Of a stretch of 64,000 bases of DNA, positions 35,120-44,129 are shown one piece after another. Each line of letters begins with the position of its first letter. Position 1 is the first letter of the stretch. The stretch spans positions 52,832 through 116,831 of the forward strand of contig DASPQV010000016.1 in the NCBI GenBank assembly GCA_035624785.1, given 5' to 3'. Below the pieces are notes generated by a model that saw only the letters and a program-made list of their open reading frames with translations, searched no databases and was not told the DNA's origin. Position numbers and translations under genes: made by a program. The DNA is from JAJZNI01 sp035624785. GTDB lineage: Bacteria > Chloroflexota > Dormibacteria > Aeolococcales > Aeolococcaceae.

Positions 35120-38082
35120 CTGGCCACGCCCAGCCAGCAGCTCATGCCGCGGAGCTTGCCGGCCCACTGGCTGAGCACCTCCTCGCCGGGCAGCTCGGCA
35201 GTCAGCACCCCATCCGGCGCGAAGCTGATCTCGGTCGCCAGCACCTCGGCCATCAGGTGGTCGCGGTGCGTCTCGATGGCTCGGCGGATCTCTCCGTCGG
35301 CCTGGACCAGGAGCCGGATCCGGTCATCGAGGGCCAGGCCCGCCTGGCGCCGCAGCTCGTTGACCTTGCGCGAGACATCGCGCACCAGCCCCTCCAGGCG
35401 CAGCTCCTCGGTCACCACGGTGTCGAGGGTGACACCTTCGTGCTCGCCGCCCTTGGCCCGCGTCCAGATCACCGCCTTGACGTTGAGCTCGTCGGCGAAG
35501 ATGGCCTCGAGCTCCTCTGACAGCTCGCGGCCGCTCACCGTGGCGCTGCGCAGAGGCTGGCGCACCCCAATCCCGGCGAGCTCGCGGGCGGCGAGGCCGT
35601 CCTCAACGAGCCGCCGCAGCCTCGCCATCTCCTGGACCAGCTCCTGATGGCTCCAGGATGGATCCGCCGCCGGATAGTCGGTGAGATGGACAGAGTCAGG
35701 GGCGCCAGGCAGGGGGTCGCCGACCTCGTGTCCCGTCAGGTTGCGGTGGATCCGCTCCGCCAGGAAGGGCATGAAGGGGGCGATCAGCCGCGACATGGTC
35801 TCCAGCGCCGTGTACAGGGTCGCGTACGCGGAGCGCTTGTCCAGGTCAGCAGCATCCGCGCTCTTCCAGAAGCGCCGCCGGGACCGCCGCACGTACCACT
35901 TGGAGAGGTCCTCGACGTACTGCTCGATGAGCCGGGTGGCGGCGGTGGCGTCGTAGCCATCGAGAGCGACCCGCACCCCATCCACGCACTCGCCGAGCCG
36001 AGCCAGGCACCAGCGGTCCAGCTCCGGACGCTCCGCGACCGCCGGGGCCGGGCTCCCCGGGTCCCAGCCGTCGACCCTCGCGTAGTCGCACAGGAACTTG
36101 TAAGTGTTCCAGAGGGTCAGCAGGAAACGGCGGACCACGTCCCGGATCAGCTCGGGTGCCACCTTGTAATCCCCGCCCGCCGCCACCGCGCTGTAGAAGT
36201 ACCAGCGGGTGGCGTCGGCGCCGAACTCGTCGAAGGTCTGGATGGGGTCGAGCTTGTTGCCCAGCCGGGTGGTCATGCGACGACCGTCCTTGCCCAGCAC
36301 CAGGCCCAGGCAGACGACGTTGCGGTAGGCGGGCTCGTCGAAGAGCAGCGTGCTCTCGGCGAGCAGGGTGAAGAACCAGCCCCGGGTCTGGTCCATGGCC
36401 TCGGAGATGAAGTCGGCGGGATGGCGCGTCCCGAAGAGCTCCTGGTTCTCGAACGGGTAGTGGTGCTGGGCGAAGGGCATGGCGCCGGCGTCGTACCAGC
36501 AGTCGATGACGTCGGGGACGCGCCGCATCACCCCGCCGCAGCTAGCGCAGGTAAGGGTCACCTGGTCGATGTGCGGCTTGTGGAGGTCATCGTCCGCGGT
36601 GAGCCCCAGCTCGGCGGTGCTGCCCACGCAGCGCTTCGCGTCGCATGCCTCGCAGACCCAGATCGGCAGCGGGGTCCCCCAGTAACGGCTCCGGGAGAGG
36701 TTCCAGTCCACCAGGGTCTCCAACCAGTTGCCCATGCGCCCGTCGCGGACATGCTCGGGCTCCCAGTTGACGCTCCGGTTGTTGGCGATCAGGCGTTCCT
36801 TGACCGCGGTGGTACGGATGAACCAGGAGTCGAGCGCGTAGTAGAGGAGCGGGGTGTCGCAGCGCCAGCAGAAGGGGTAGGAGTGGCGGATCTCCCCGAC
36901 CTTGTAGACTCGGCCCTCGGCCTGGAGGTCGGCGATGATCCTCCGGTCGGCGTCCTTGACGAAGAGCCCGCGATAGCGCGTCTGCCCGTCCAGGAAGCGC
37001 CCGTCCAGGCCGACCACGTGGCGGACCGCGACGCCCTCCCGCAGGCAGAGGGCGAGGTCCGACTCCCCGTAGGCGGCCGCCGTGTGGACGATGCCCGTGC
37101 CCTCATCCATCGAGACCATCTCGGGCGCGCCCAGGACCACGAAGGCCCTGCCCTCCGGCAGCATGTCGGTGAAGAGCGGCTGGTAGCTCAGCCCGACAAG
37201 CTCCCGGCCGGGGAACTCCTGGATCACCGTGCACCCGTCGCCGAGGACGCTGAGCCGGGCCTGGGCGAGGATCAGCCGCTCCCCAGCCTGCTCCACCTCG
37301 ACGTAGGCCTGCTCAGGGTGGACGGCGAGGGCGACGTTGCCGGGAAGCGTCCAGGGAGTGGTGGTCCAGGCCAGCATCGACGCCCCCTCGCCGAGGGGCA
37401 GCCCACTGCGCTCCGCGACGTCCCGCACCAGCTTGAACTTCACGAAGATCGAGGGGTCGGGCACGTCGTCCTGGTAGCCCTGGGAGAGCTCGTGCGACGA
37501 CAGCGAGGTCTGGCAGCGCGGGCAGTACGGGGCCACCCGGTAGCCCTGGTAGAGGAGGTCGCGGTCCCAGAGCGTTTTCAGGCTCCACCAGACCGACTCG
37601 ATGTAGGTCCCCTCGAAGGTGCGGTAGGGGTGGCGCATGTCGATCCAGAACCCGAGGCGCTCGGTCATCACCTCCCAATCGGAGATGTACTCCTCGACCG
37701 AAGCGCGGCAGAGCTCATTGAAACGGGCGACGCCGAACTCCTCGATCTGCTGCTTACCGCTGATCTTGAGCTTCTTCTCGATCTCCAGCTCGACGGGGAG
37801 GCCGTGGGTGTCCCATCCGCCCTTGCGATCGACCGAGCGGCCGAGCATCGACTGGTAGCGGGGGAAGAGGTCCTTGAAGGAGCGCGCCAGAACGTGATGA
37901 AGGCCAGCGGTTCCGTTGGCGGTGGGCGGCCCCTCGTAGAAGACGTATGGCCTGCCGTCGCGGCGCAACTCCAGGCTGCGCGCGAAGACGTCGGATCGCT
38001 TCCAGTGCTCGAGCACCAGGCGCTCGCCCTCGGCGAGCTGAGCCCGGCTGTCCACCTCGGCAAAGCGGGGAGTGTGGGGCAT
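35116..38082 (-). CDS. ileS: Isoleucyl-tRNA synthetase, type 2 (eukaryote-like)
   Basis: A 988-residue class I synthetase that charges tRNA-Ile. The first signature reads GPPTANGTAGLHHVLARSFK (HIGH variant as GLHH, as expected for the eukaryote-like type 2 branch), followed by the editing domain and zinc-finger-like cysteines. Type 2 IleS is linked to mupirocin resistance in other bacteria. The KMSKS loop at residues 602-606 reads RMTTR within DGRRMTTRLGNKLDPIQT, so the key second lysine is missing. The C-terminal anticodon domain is complete. It is the first gene of the ileS-lspA-rluD-gmk-coaC-coaB operon. TATCCT lies 10 nt before the ATG. Confidence 0.95.
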   Translation of the reverse strand: MPHTPRFAEVDSRAQLAEGERLVLEHWKRSDVFARSLELRRDGRPYVFYEGPPTANGTAGLHHVLARSFKDLFPRYQSMLGRSVDRKGGWDTHGLPVELEIEKKLKISGKQQIEEFGVARFNELCRASVEEYISDWEVMTERLGFWIDMRHPYRTFEGTYIESVWWSLKTLWDRDLLYQGYRVAPYCPRCQTSLSSHELSQGYQDDVPDPSIFVKFKLVRDVAERSGLPLGEGASMLAWTTTPWTLPGNVALAVHPEQAYVEVEQAGERLILAQARLSVLGDGCTVIQEFPGRELVGLSYQPLFTDMLPEGRAFVVLGAPEMVSMDEGTGIVHTAAAYGESDLALCLREGVAVRHVVGLDGRFLDGQTRYRGLFVKDADRRIIADLQAEGRVYKVGEIRHSYPFCWRCDTPLLYYALDSWFIRTTAVKERLIANNRSVNWEPEHVRDGRMGNWLETLVDWNLSRSRYWGTPLPIWVCEACDAKRCVGSTAELGLTADDDLHKPHIDQVTLTCASCGGVMRRVPDVIDCWYDAGAMPFAQHHYPFENQELFGTRHPADFISEAMDQTRGWFFTLLAESTLLFDEPAYRNVVCLGLVLGKDGRRMTTRLGNKLDPIQTFDEFGADATRWYFYSAVAAGGDYKVAPELIRDVVRRFLLTLWNTYKFLCDYARVDGWDPGSPAPAVAERPELDRWCLARLGECVDGVRVALDGYDATAATRLIEQYVEDLSKWYVRRSRRRFWKSADAADLDKRSAYATLYTALETMSRLIAPFMPFLAERIHRNLTGHEVGDPLPGAPDSVHLTDYPAADPSWSHQELVQEMARLRRLVEDGLAARELAGIGVRQPLRSATVSGRELSEELEAIFADELNVKAVIWTRAKGGEHEGVTLDTVVTEELRLEGLVRDVSRKVNELRRQAGLALDDRIRLLVQADGEIRRAIETHRDHLMAEVLATEISFAPDGVLTAELPGEEVLSQWAGKLRGMSCWLGVAR

Positions 38083-38122
38083 CGTGGGGGGAAGGATACC
38101 GACCGCGGGTGGGTGAGGAGCC

Positions 38123-38845
38123 TCAGGGCTGCGGCGGACGCTCGCCGAAGATGACCCGTCCCAGCCTCACCATGGTCGCCCCCTCCTCCACCGCGGGCTC
38201 GAAGTCGTCGGTCATCCCCATCGAGAGCTCGGGCAGGGGTGCGCCGATCCGCTCCTGAAGGCGGTCGCGAAGCTGGCGCAGCTTGCGGAAGCAGTCGCGG
38301 GCAGCCGCCGGGTCACCGAACGGGGCGATGGTCATGAGCCCGACAAGGTCCAGCCCGGGGTGGCCCCTCAGCCCCCGCAGCAGCTCCTCGACGGCCTGCG
38401 GTGATACGCCGGTCCTCTGCGGGATGCCGGTGTAGTCGACCTCCAGGAGTCCGCGCAGAGGGCCCCGGGAAGGGTCGCGATGCCGCGACAGGGCAGCGCC
38501 GGCGCGCGCCGAGTCCAGCGAGTGGACGGTGTCGAAGAGCCGGGCAGCGAGCGCCGCCTTGTTGGTCTGGAGATGGCCGACCAGGTGCCAGTGGAGCCCG
38601 GGTGGAACGAGCGCGTGCTTGTGCTCCGCCTCCTGGACACGGTTCTCGGCGATGTCGGTGATTCCAGCGGCCGCCGCCTCGGCGATCCGCTCCGGGGCAA
38701 CCGTCTTGGTGACCGCCACGATCCGGACCGCCCTGGGATCTCGCCCGGAGCGCTCCGCAGCCGCCGAGATCCGAGCCCGCACCCCGGCCAGGCGCTCGGA
38801 GATGCCGGTGTCACCGGTGATCGCCGCCCTTGTCACCTCTGGCAT
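38123..38845 (-). CDS. YggS-family PLP homeostasis protein
   Basis: A 240-residue alanine-racemase-fold protein of the YggS/PROSC family, involved in pyridoxal phosphate homeostasis. The PLP lysine is in RIVAVTKTVAPERI; ENRVQEAEHKHA and WHLVGHLQTNKA match the family. The C-terminal LSMGMTDDFEPAVEEGATMVRLGRVIFG is characteristic. The ATG at 38845 gives MPEVTRAA at the start; an upstream ATG at 38872 would overlap the divergent MFS gene. Confidence 0.94.
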   Translation of the reverse strand: MPEVTRAAITGDTGISERLAGVRARISAAAERSGRDPRAVRIVAVTKTVAPERIAEAAAAGITDIAENRVQEAEHKHALVPPGLHWHLVGHLQTNKAALAARLFDTVHSLDSARAGAALSRHRDPSRGPLRGLLEVDYTGIPQRTGVSPQAVEELLRGLRGHPGLDLVGLMTIAPFGDPAAARDCFRKLRQLRDRLQERIGAPLPELSMGMTDDFEPAVEEGATMVRLGRVIFGERPPQP

Positions 38846-38854
38846 GGTAGGCGG

Positions 38855-40186
38855 ATGCCCAGGGCAGGCCAACCGACCTCGCCGCCCACCCCGGGAACGC
38901 CCCCGGCGGGAGCCGAGGCGTCAGGCCCAGCCCCTCCCGGTCCGCCCCGGTCGGGGACCGCCAGGCCCAGCCGCTCCGGTTCGCGCGCGGGCGGGGCGCT
39001 GCGCTCCCGGGTGGACGGCCTGCCCCGCCAGTTCTGGGTCCTCTGGACCGGCACGCTGGTCAACCGGACGGCCACCTTCGTCCGCCCGTTCCTGGTCCTC
39101 TACCTCACCGAGAGCCGCCACGTGAACCTGGCCACGGCGGGTGCGGTGCTCAGCGTGGCCGGCTTCGGTTCGCTGGTCTCGCAGCCGTTGGGTGGCTGGC
39201 TCGCCGACCGCCATGGCCGGCGCTGGACGCTCGCCAGCGGGATGGCGGGGACCGCGGCGAGCGAGCTGATCCTCGGCTACTCGCCGAGCCTGAGCGTGAC
39301 CTTCGTGGCCGCGGCGGTCTTCGGCCTGCTGGTCGACCTCTACCGGCCGGCGGTCCAGGCCATGGTGGCCGACCTCGTCTCCCCCGCCGACCGGCCCCGG
39401 GCGTACGGCCTCATCTTCTGGGCGATCAACCTCGGCTTCTCGATCGCCATGGTGCTGGGCGGGGTGCTGGCGCAGCGCGGCTACATCTGGCTGTTCTGGG
39501 CCGATGCCGCCGCCTGCCTGATCTTCGGGCTGATGGTGCTCCGGGCGGTTCCGGAGACCCGGCCGGCTGCCGAGCCCGGGCACTCCCCCGCCTCCATCGG
39601 AACCGCGCTGCGGGACCGGGTGATGATGGCCCTGGTGGGGCTGAGCCTGGTGTACGCGACCGTCTACGCGCAGGCGACCTCGGGCCTGCCCCTCGCCATG
39701 GCTCGGGCAGGGCTGAGCCCGACCGCCTACGGCCTCACCGTGGCGGCGAACGGAGTCGTCATCGTCGTCGTCCAACCCCTGGTGGTCACCTGGCTGGCCC
39801 GCCTCGACCACTCCCGGGTGGTGGCGCTGGGCCAGCTCCTGGTGGGCCTGGGGTTCGGTCTGACCCAGCTCGCCAACAGCATCCCCGAGTACATGGCCAC
39901 CGTGGTGGTCTGGACACTGGGTGAGATCGCCACCTTCACGGTGGTCAGCGCCCTGGTCGCCGATCTCGCCCCCGTCCAGCTCCGGGCCCGGTACCAGGGC
40001 CTGCTCGGCCTCGCCTGGGGTGGCGGGGCGCTGGTCGGCCCCTTCGCCGGCGCCTGGGTGCTCCAGGACGCGGGCTCGACCTGGCTGTGGTCGGGCTGCG
40101 CCGTCCTCGGGATGGTCATGGCCGTCGGACAGCTGGGCCTGGGCCCCGCGGTCCGCCATCGGCGCGCCCATCTGGTGAGGGCGTGA
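38855..40186 (+). CDS. MFS transporter
   Basis: A 443-residue major-facilitator protein with about 12 membrane segments. After a Pro/Gly-rich disordered N-terminus of about 50 residues come the sequences LVNRTATFVRPFLVLYLTE (TM1) and LVSQPLGGWLADRHGRRWTLASG (motif A), with other TM segments spread to the end. The substrate is unknown; the general pattern is of a drug/multidrug or small-molecule exporter (DHA1-like). It starts only 9 bp from the divergent yggS start and ends 1 nt before the convergent flavin split-barrel gene. Confidence 0.85.
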   Translation: MPRAGQPTSPPTPGTPPAGAEASGPAPPGPPRSGTARPSRSGSRAGGALRSRVDGLPRQFWVLWTGTLVNRTATFVRPFLVLYLTESRHVNLATAGAVLSVAGFGSLVSQPLGGWLADRHGRRWTLASGMAGTAASELILGYSPSLSVTFVAAAVFGLLVDLYRPAVQAMVADLVSPADRPRAYGLIFWAINLGFSIAMVLGGVLAQRGYIWLFWADAAACLIFGLMVLRAVPETRPAAEPGHSPASIGTALRDRVMMALVGLSLVYATVYAQATSGLPLAMARAGLSPTAYGLTVAANGVVIVVVQPLVVTWLARLDHSRVVALGQLLVGLGFGLTQLANSIPEYMATVVVWTLGEIATFTVVSALVADLAPVQLRARYQGLLGLAWGGGALVGPFAGAWVLQDAGSTWLWSGCAVLGMVMAVGQLGLGPAVRHRRAHLVRA

Positions 40187-40187
40187 C

Positions 40188-40604
40188 TCAGGCGCCGCTC
40201 CGTTGCCGCCCCGCTCCCTCGACGCGGAAGAGAGCGTGGGTCCCCGCCTCGAGCATCTCGGTCAGGGCCTCCGAGCTGGCCGCCCCGGCGGCGGTGAACC
40301 TCTCGAGGATCATCTCACCGGCGGCCGCGTCCAGCTCCGCGGGCGACACCCGCCGCACCCGGCCCTCGGCGGTCTCGCCACTCCCGGGCGCCCGCAGCCG
40401 CACCCACGGGTCGCTCTCCCAGCGCTCGGCCTTTCGCGAGAAGGCGCTGGTGAGCAGGTACAGGACGCCCGGTGGAGCCAGCGCGAAGTTCATGCGCACG
40501 GTTCCGATCCGGGTGCCGGCCCGGGAGCTCACCAGAACCTCGTCGCCACCGCCGAGTGCCGCCAGGAAAGCGGCAGGCAGAGCCCCCCGAGCCGAATCCG
40601 CCAC
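40188..40604 (-). CDS. Pyridoxamine-5'-phosphate-oxidase-like flavin split-barrel protein
   Basis: A 138-residue protein with the split-barrel layout: GTVRMNFALAPPGVLYLLTS, then SRKAERWESDPWVRLRAPG, then a final helix. This family binds FMN, F420 or haem, and includes deazaflavin-dependent enzymes. The ligand cannot be chosen here. The GTG start lies directly after the nrdR stop, so the two are probably in one transcript. Confidence 0.7.
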   Translation of the reverse strand: MADSARGALPAAFLAALGGGDEVLVSSRAGTRIGTVRMNFALAPPGVLYLLTSAFSRKAERWESDPWVRLRAPGSGETAEGRVRRVSPAELDAAAGEMILERFTAAGAASSEALTEMLEAGTHALFRVEGAGRQRSGA

Positions 40605-41129
40605 CTACTTGCCGAGGTCGAGGGCCAGCTCCTCGCCCTCGCCCCTCGGCCGCGGGCGCCGGGTAGGCCGGCGCGAGGGAGGCGGATGGGCCAGCACGTC
40701 CTCGATCTCGGCCCGCATCTCGGCCACGTCCTTGAAGGAGCGATAGACCGAGGCGAAGCGGACGTAGGCGATCTCATCGAGCTCGCGAAGCCGCTCGATC
40801 ACCATCTCGCCGACCCGCTGGGACGAGACCTCGGTCAGGTGACCGCCGCGGAGCTCGTTCTCGACGTCGTCGACCAGGGCCTCGAGCTGGTCCGGGCCGA
40901 TCTCCCGCTTCTTGCTGGCGATGAGCAGCCCGGCCAGCAGCTTCTGGCGGTTGAACTCCTCACGCCGGCCATCCTTCTTGATCACCCAGAGGGGCATGAT
41001 CTCGATCCGCTCGTAGGTGGTGAAGCGGCGGCCGCAGCTGAGGCACTCGCGGCGGCGGCGCACTCCGGACTCGGTGTCCCGCGAGTCCACCACCTTGGAG
41101 TCGGCGGACTGGCAGAACGGGCACCTCAT
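40605..41129 (-). CDS. nrdR: Transcriptional repressor NrdR
   Basis: A 174-residue regulator of ribonucleotide reductase genes. An N-terminal zinc ribbon (CPFC at residues 3-6, CLSC about 25 residues on) precedes an ATP-cone domain (VIKKDGRREEFNRQKLLAGLLIA). VYRSFKDVAEMRAEI is the typical ending of the cone. It is followed by an Arg/Pro-rich tail. It lies 58 nt downstream of ftsZ on the same strand and is probably in the ftsA-ftsZ transcript. Confidence 0.96.
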   Translation of the reverse strand: MRCPFCQSADSKVVDSRDTESGVRRRRECLSCGRRFTTYERIEIMPLWVIKKDGRREEFNRQKLLAGLLIASKKREIGPDQLEALVDDVENELRGGHLTEVSSQRVGEMVIERLRELDEIAYVRFASVYRSFKDVAEMRAEIEDVLAHPPPSRRPTRRPRPRGEGEELALDLGK

Positions 41130-41187
41130 GGCCGGTGGGCGATCGCCGCACGACCCCCGCCGCTCGCGTTTGGGCCGGGAGTGTCGA

Positions 41188-42285
41188 TTACCTTCTGTCT
41201 CTCAGGAATGCCGGTATGTCGAGGTCGTCGGGATTGATCGGCATCTGGGTCCGCGGGGGGATCGCGTAGGCCCGCTCCTGGGCCACCGGTCGGGCCTGGG
41301 GCTCGTAGGCCAGCGCTCCCAGCACGTCGATGTGGCCGGTGAAGCCGGTCGCGATCACCGTGATCTTGACCTCGCCCTTCATGCTTTCGTCGATGACGGT
41401 GCCGAAGATGATCTGCGCGTCCTTGTCCGCGGACTCGCTGACCAGCTGGGCCGCCTCGTTGACCTCGTAGAGGGTGAGGTCGCTGCCGCCCGTGATGTTG
41501 AGCAGGATCCCCTTGGCCCCGGCGATGGTGGTCTCCAGGAGAGGGCTGGCCACGGCGTCGCGGGCGGCGTCGGCGGCGCGGGTGTCGCCGGTGCCGAAAC
41601 CGATGCCCATGAGGGCGGCGCCCTGGCCGGCCATGATCGCCTTGACGTCGGCGAAGTCAAGGTTGATCAGCCCGGGATAGACGATCAGGTCGCTGATGCC
41701 CTGGACGCCCTGGCGGAGCACATCGTCGGCAACCTTGAAGGCGTCGGTGATCGAGGTCTTCTTGTCGACGACCTGCATCAGCCGCTCGTTGGGGATGGTG
41801 ATGAGGGTGTCGACCCGTTCCTGGAGGACGGCGATCCCCTCCTCGGCCACCTTCTGGCGGCGCAGGCCCTCGAAGCGGAAGGGCTTGGTCACCACGCCGA
41901 TGGTCAGCGCGCCGGTCTCACGGGCGATCTCGGCGACGATGGGAGCGGCGCCGGTCCCGGTCCCGCCGCCCATGCCGGCGGTGACGAAGACCATGTCGGA
42001 GTCGCTGACCACCTTGGCCAGCTCCTCGCGGGACTCCTCGGCGGCCATGCGACCCTTCTCGGGATCCCCGCCGACCCCCAGCCCGCGGGTCAGCTTGGGC
42101 CCGATGCGCAGCTTGTTCTGGGCCCCGGACTGCTGCAGCGCCTGGTGGTCGGTGTTCACCGCGATGAACTCGACGCCCTTCAGGTTGCTGCGCAGCATCC
42201 GGTTGACGGCGTTGCTGCCGCCGCCGCCCACCCCGATCACCCGGATGCGGGCACGGCCCTCGAGGGTCCGGTCCAGATCGGCCAT
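41188..42285 (-). CDS. ftsZ: Cell division protein FtsZ
   Basis: A 365-residue tubulin-like GTPase that forms the Z ring. VIGVGGGGSNAVNRM begins the GTPase domain, the tubulin signature is GMGGGTGTGAAP and the C-terminal peptide PDDLDIPAFLRDRR binds FtsA and other partners. The ATG at 42285 has a strong GAGGAG Shine-Dalgarno 6 nt upstream. The frame is open to an earlier ATG at 42378, adding a charged helix (MNERERELRRMTQEFLARGG) with weaker ribosome-binding support. It lies 124 nt after ftsA. Confidence 0.97.
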   Translation of the reverse strand: MADLDRTLEGRARIRVIGVGGGGSNAVNRMLRSNLKGVEFIAVNTDHQALQQSGAQNKLRIGPKLTRGLGVGGDPEKGRMAAEESREELAKVVSDSDMVFVTAGMGGGTGTGAAPIVAEIARETGALTIGVVTKPFRFEGLRRQKVAEEGIAVLQERVDTLITIPNERLMQVVDKKTSITDAFKVADDVLRQGVQGISDLIVYPGLINLDFADVKAIMAGQGAALMGIGFGTGDTRAADAARDAVASPLLETTIAGAKGILLNITGGSDLTLYEVNEAAQLVSESADKDAQIIFGTVIDESMKGEVKITVIATGFTGHIDVLGALAYEPQARPVAQERAYAIPPRTQMPINPDDLDIPAFLRDRR

Positions 42286-42409
42286 GGCATTCTCCTCGCG
42301 CTGTCGCGCCTCACCGCTTCCGCCGCGGGCCAGAAACTCCTGGGTCATCCGGCGCAGCTCGCGCTCTCGCTCGTTCATCACTTCGACACCCGCCGTGTTG
42401 CTCTGACGT

Positions 42410-43684
42410 TCAGAAGAGTTCTCGCAGCCATCGTCCAAAACGAGCCCCGACGGGCTCGACCGCACCATCCCGGGGACGGGCATGGCCAACCAGCTGGACA
42501 TGGCCGTCGCCGCTGTGGAGCCGGCGGGCCGGACGGCCGCCCCGCGACCGCGCCGACCAGCGGAGCAGGCCGACCACGGTGGAGTGGTCCGGCCCCTGGA
42601 TCTCGTCGTTCATCCCGCTCACCCCGTGGGGCGCCGCCAACCGGGCGGGAAGGTCGGTGACCGTCTGGGCCATCTCGGCGAAGCCGCGGAGCAGGGCTCC
42701 CCCGCCGGTGAGCACGATGCCCCCCGAGAAATGCGAGGGTGGCCCGGCCATCTCGATCTGGCCGCCGATCAGCTGGGCCATCTCCCGGGCCCGGGGGCCG
42801 ATGATCTCGGCGAGGTACCGCTGGGGGACGTTGACCGGCTCGTCGTAGCCCATCGGGGTCAGGGTGACCTCGGCATCGGCGGGAAGGGTCAGCTGGAGGC
42901 AGTGGCCGAAGCTGCGCTTCACCACCTCGGCGGTGTCCAGGTCGCAGCGCAGGCCCACCGCCAGGTCGCCGGTGACGTGGTTGCCGCCCACCGGGAGCAC
43001 CGCGGTGTGGACGATGCTGCCCCGGGCGAAGACGGCCACGTCGGTCGTCCCTCCGCCCACGTCCACGACGACCACGCCGCGTTCCAGCTCCTCCTCGCTG
43101 ACCACCGCCTCGGCCGAGGCCAGCACCTGGAGCACCAGATCGTCGACGTCGAGGCCGGCCTTGTGGACCACCTTGACCACGTTCTGGATCGCGGTCTGCG
43201 CCCCGGTGACGATGTGAGCGTCCACCTCGAGCCGGCTCCCGGACATGCCGACGGCATCACGGACCCCGTCCTGGCCATCGACGGTGAACTGCTGGGGGAG
43301 CACGTGGAGGATCCGGCGGTCGCCTGGAACGGACACCGCCCGGGCGGCATCGATGGCGCGGCCGACGTCCTGGACACCCACCTCGCGCCGGCCGGCGGCG
43401 ACCGCCACCACCCCCCGGCTGTTCTGGGAGGTGATGTGCCCGCCGGCCAGGCCGACCGTGGCCGAGTCGATCGCGATCCCGGCCATCTGCTCGGCCAGGT
43501 CCACCGCTTCGGCGACGGCTTCGGCGGCCCGATCGATGTCGATGACCAGGCCCTTGCGGATCCCGCGGGAGACCGCCTCGCCGACCCCAAGGACCCTGAG
43601 CCCCGCCGCCTCAATGTCAGCGACGGCGCAGCAGACCTTGGTCGTTCCCAGATCGAGTGCAAAGACGTGGTGGGGACGGCTCAC
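42410..43684 (-). CDS. ftsA: Cell division protein FtsA
   Basis: A 424-residue actin-like protein that tethers FtsZ to the membrane. VFALDLGTTKVCCAV is the phosphate-1 motif; GVVVVDVGGGTTDVAVF is phosphate-2; GIVLTGGGALLRGF is the adenosine motif. The C-terminal amphipathic targeting helix is ARFGRWLRELF. The GTG start lies 11 nt after a TATACT hexamer (see the promoter entry), so the leader is very short. FtsA beside FtsZ argues against an actinobacterial source. Confidence 0.96.
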   Translation of the reverse strand: MSRPHHVFALDLGTTKVCCAVADIEAAGLRVLGVGEAVSRGIRKGLVIDIDRAAEAVAEAVDLAEQMAGIAIDSATVGLAGGHITSQNSRGVVAVAAGRREVGVQDVGRAIDAARAVSVPGDRRILHVLPQQFTVDGQDGVRDAVGMSGSRLEVDAHIVTGAQTAIQNVVKVVHKAGLDVDDLVLQVLASAEAVVSEEELERGVVVVDVGGGTTDVAVFARGSIVHTAVLPVGGNHVTGDLAVGLRCDLDTAEVVKRSFGHCLQLTLPADAEVTLTPMGYDEPVNVPQRYLAEIIGPRAREMAQLIGGQIEMAGPPSHFSGGIVLTGGGALLRGFAEMAQTVTDLPARLAAPHGVSGMNDEIQGPDHSTVVGLLRWSARSRGGRPARRLHSGDGHVQLVGHARPRDGAVEPVGARFGRWLRELF

Positions 43685-43695
43685 ATTAGGTCTGG

Positions 43696-43724
43696 AGTAT
43701 AGCCGGGGCAATACGACCTGGGAA
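43696..43724 (-). promoter_or_regulatory. Predicted promoter of ftsA
   Basis: Minus strand TTCCCA (43719-43724), a 17-bp spacer and TATACT (43696-43701). The -10 hexamer is nearly perfect and lies 11 nt before the ftsA GTG, which implies a leader of only a few nucleotides. It shows that ftsA-ftsZ-nrdR have their own promoter after being separated from ftsQ. Confidence 0.65.
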
Positions 43725-44129
43725 GGCTTTTCAGGCGCGAAACCGCAAGATGTGGAGTTTGCCACCGCGGCCCGCTACAAGATGTTGCGTGACCGATCGG
43801 ACCGATCGCAGCGATCCCACCTCCGGCGGCGCCCGGGTCATGGCCGGCACACACTCAATCCGGAGCCTCTCCGGGTCTTGACGGGCGGGTGCCGGACTGG
43901 CGCCTCCCTGATTGGGCCGCCCATTGCGGCTGTCCCTGCCGGCGGGGTGCATCCGCCCGCCTTTGGGTTTGTGCTTAAAAGGCGAGACCTCGCCACTGCA
44001 CCTGCCTGGCGAGGCCCCGGATGCTTGCGGCCCCATCGGGCCGCTGAAGCTGGATCACCGTAGCACCGGCGTCCGGGGGGCGCAAGCAAATCGGAGTTCG
44101 GTGACCGCCTGGCTGACCCGCCCGCACCC
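43725..44129. other. Non-coding gap with nested inverted repeats upstream of ftsA
   Basis: No convincing gene is found in this 405-bp stretch between the ftsA promoter and the alcohol dehydrogenase stop. It contains a series of dyads: CGCCTTT (43958-43964) with AAAGGCG (43978-43984); GGCGAG-AC-CTCGCC (43981-43994); GCGGCCC-CATC-GGGCCGC (44027-44044); and TGCTTGCG (44022-44029) with CGCAAGCA (44081-44088), the last enclosing the third. They could form terminator structures for the dehydrogenase gene or a folded small RNA. I could not match it to a known riboswitch class. Confidence 0.5.

Noticed and set aside
35647..38154. An 835-codon open frame antisense to ileS
   Set aside because: Same explanation: the opposite strand of a real synthetase gene, with no motif of its own.
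41017..43702. Two long rightward frames opposite ftsZ and ftsA
   Set aside because: Antisense frames of conserved genes; the amino-acid composition (repeated Asp/Gly/Leu/His) is not that of a protein family.
43950..44110. A c-di-GMP, cobalamin or SAM riboswitch in the gap upstream of ftsA
   Set aside because: Isolated words such as GCCACTG occur, but the conserved core order of each class is not met, and the predicted promoter lies between the gap and ftsA.
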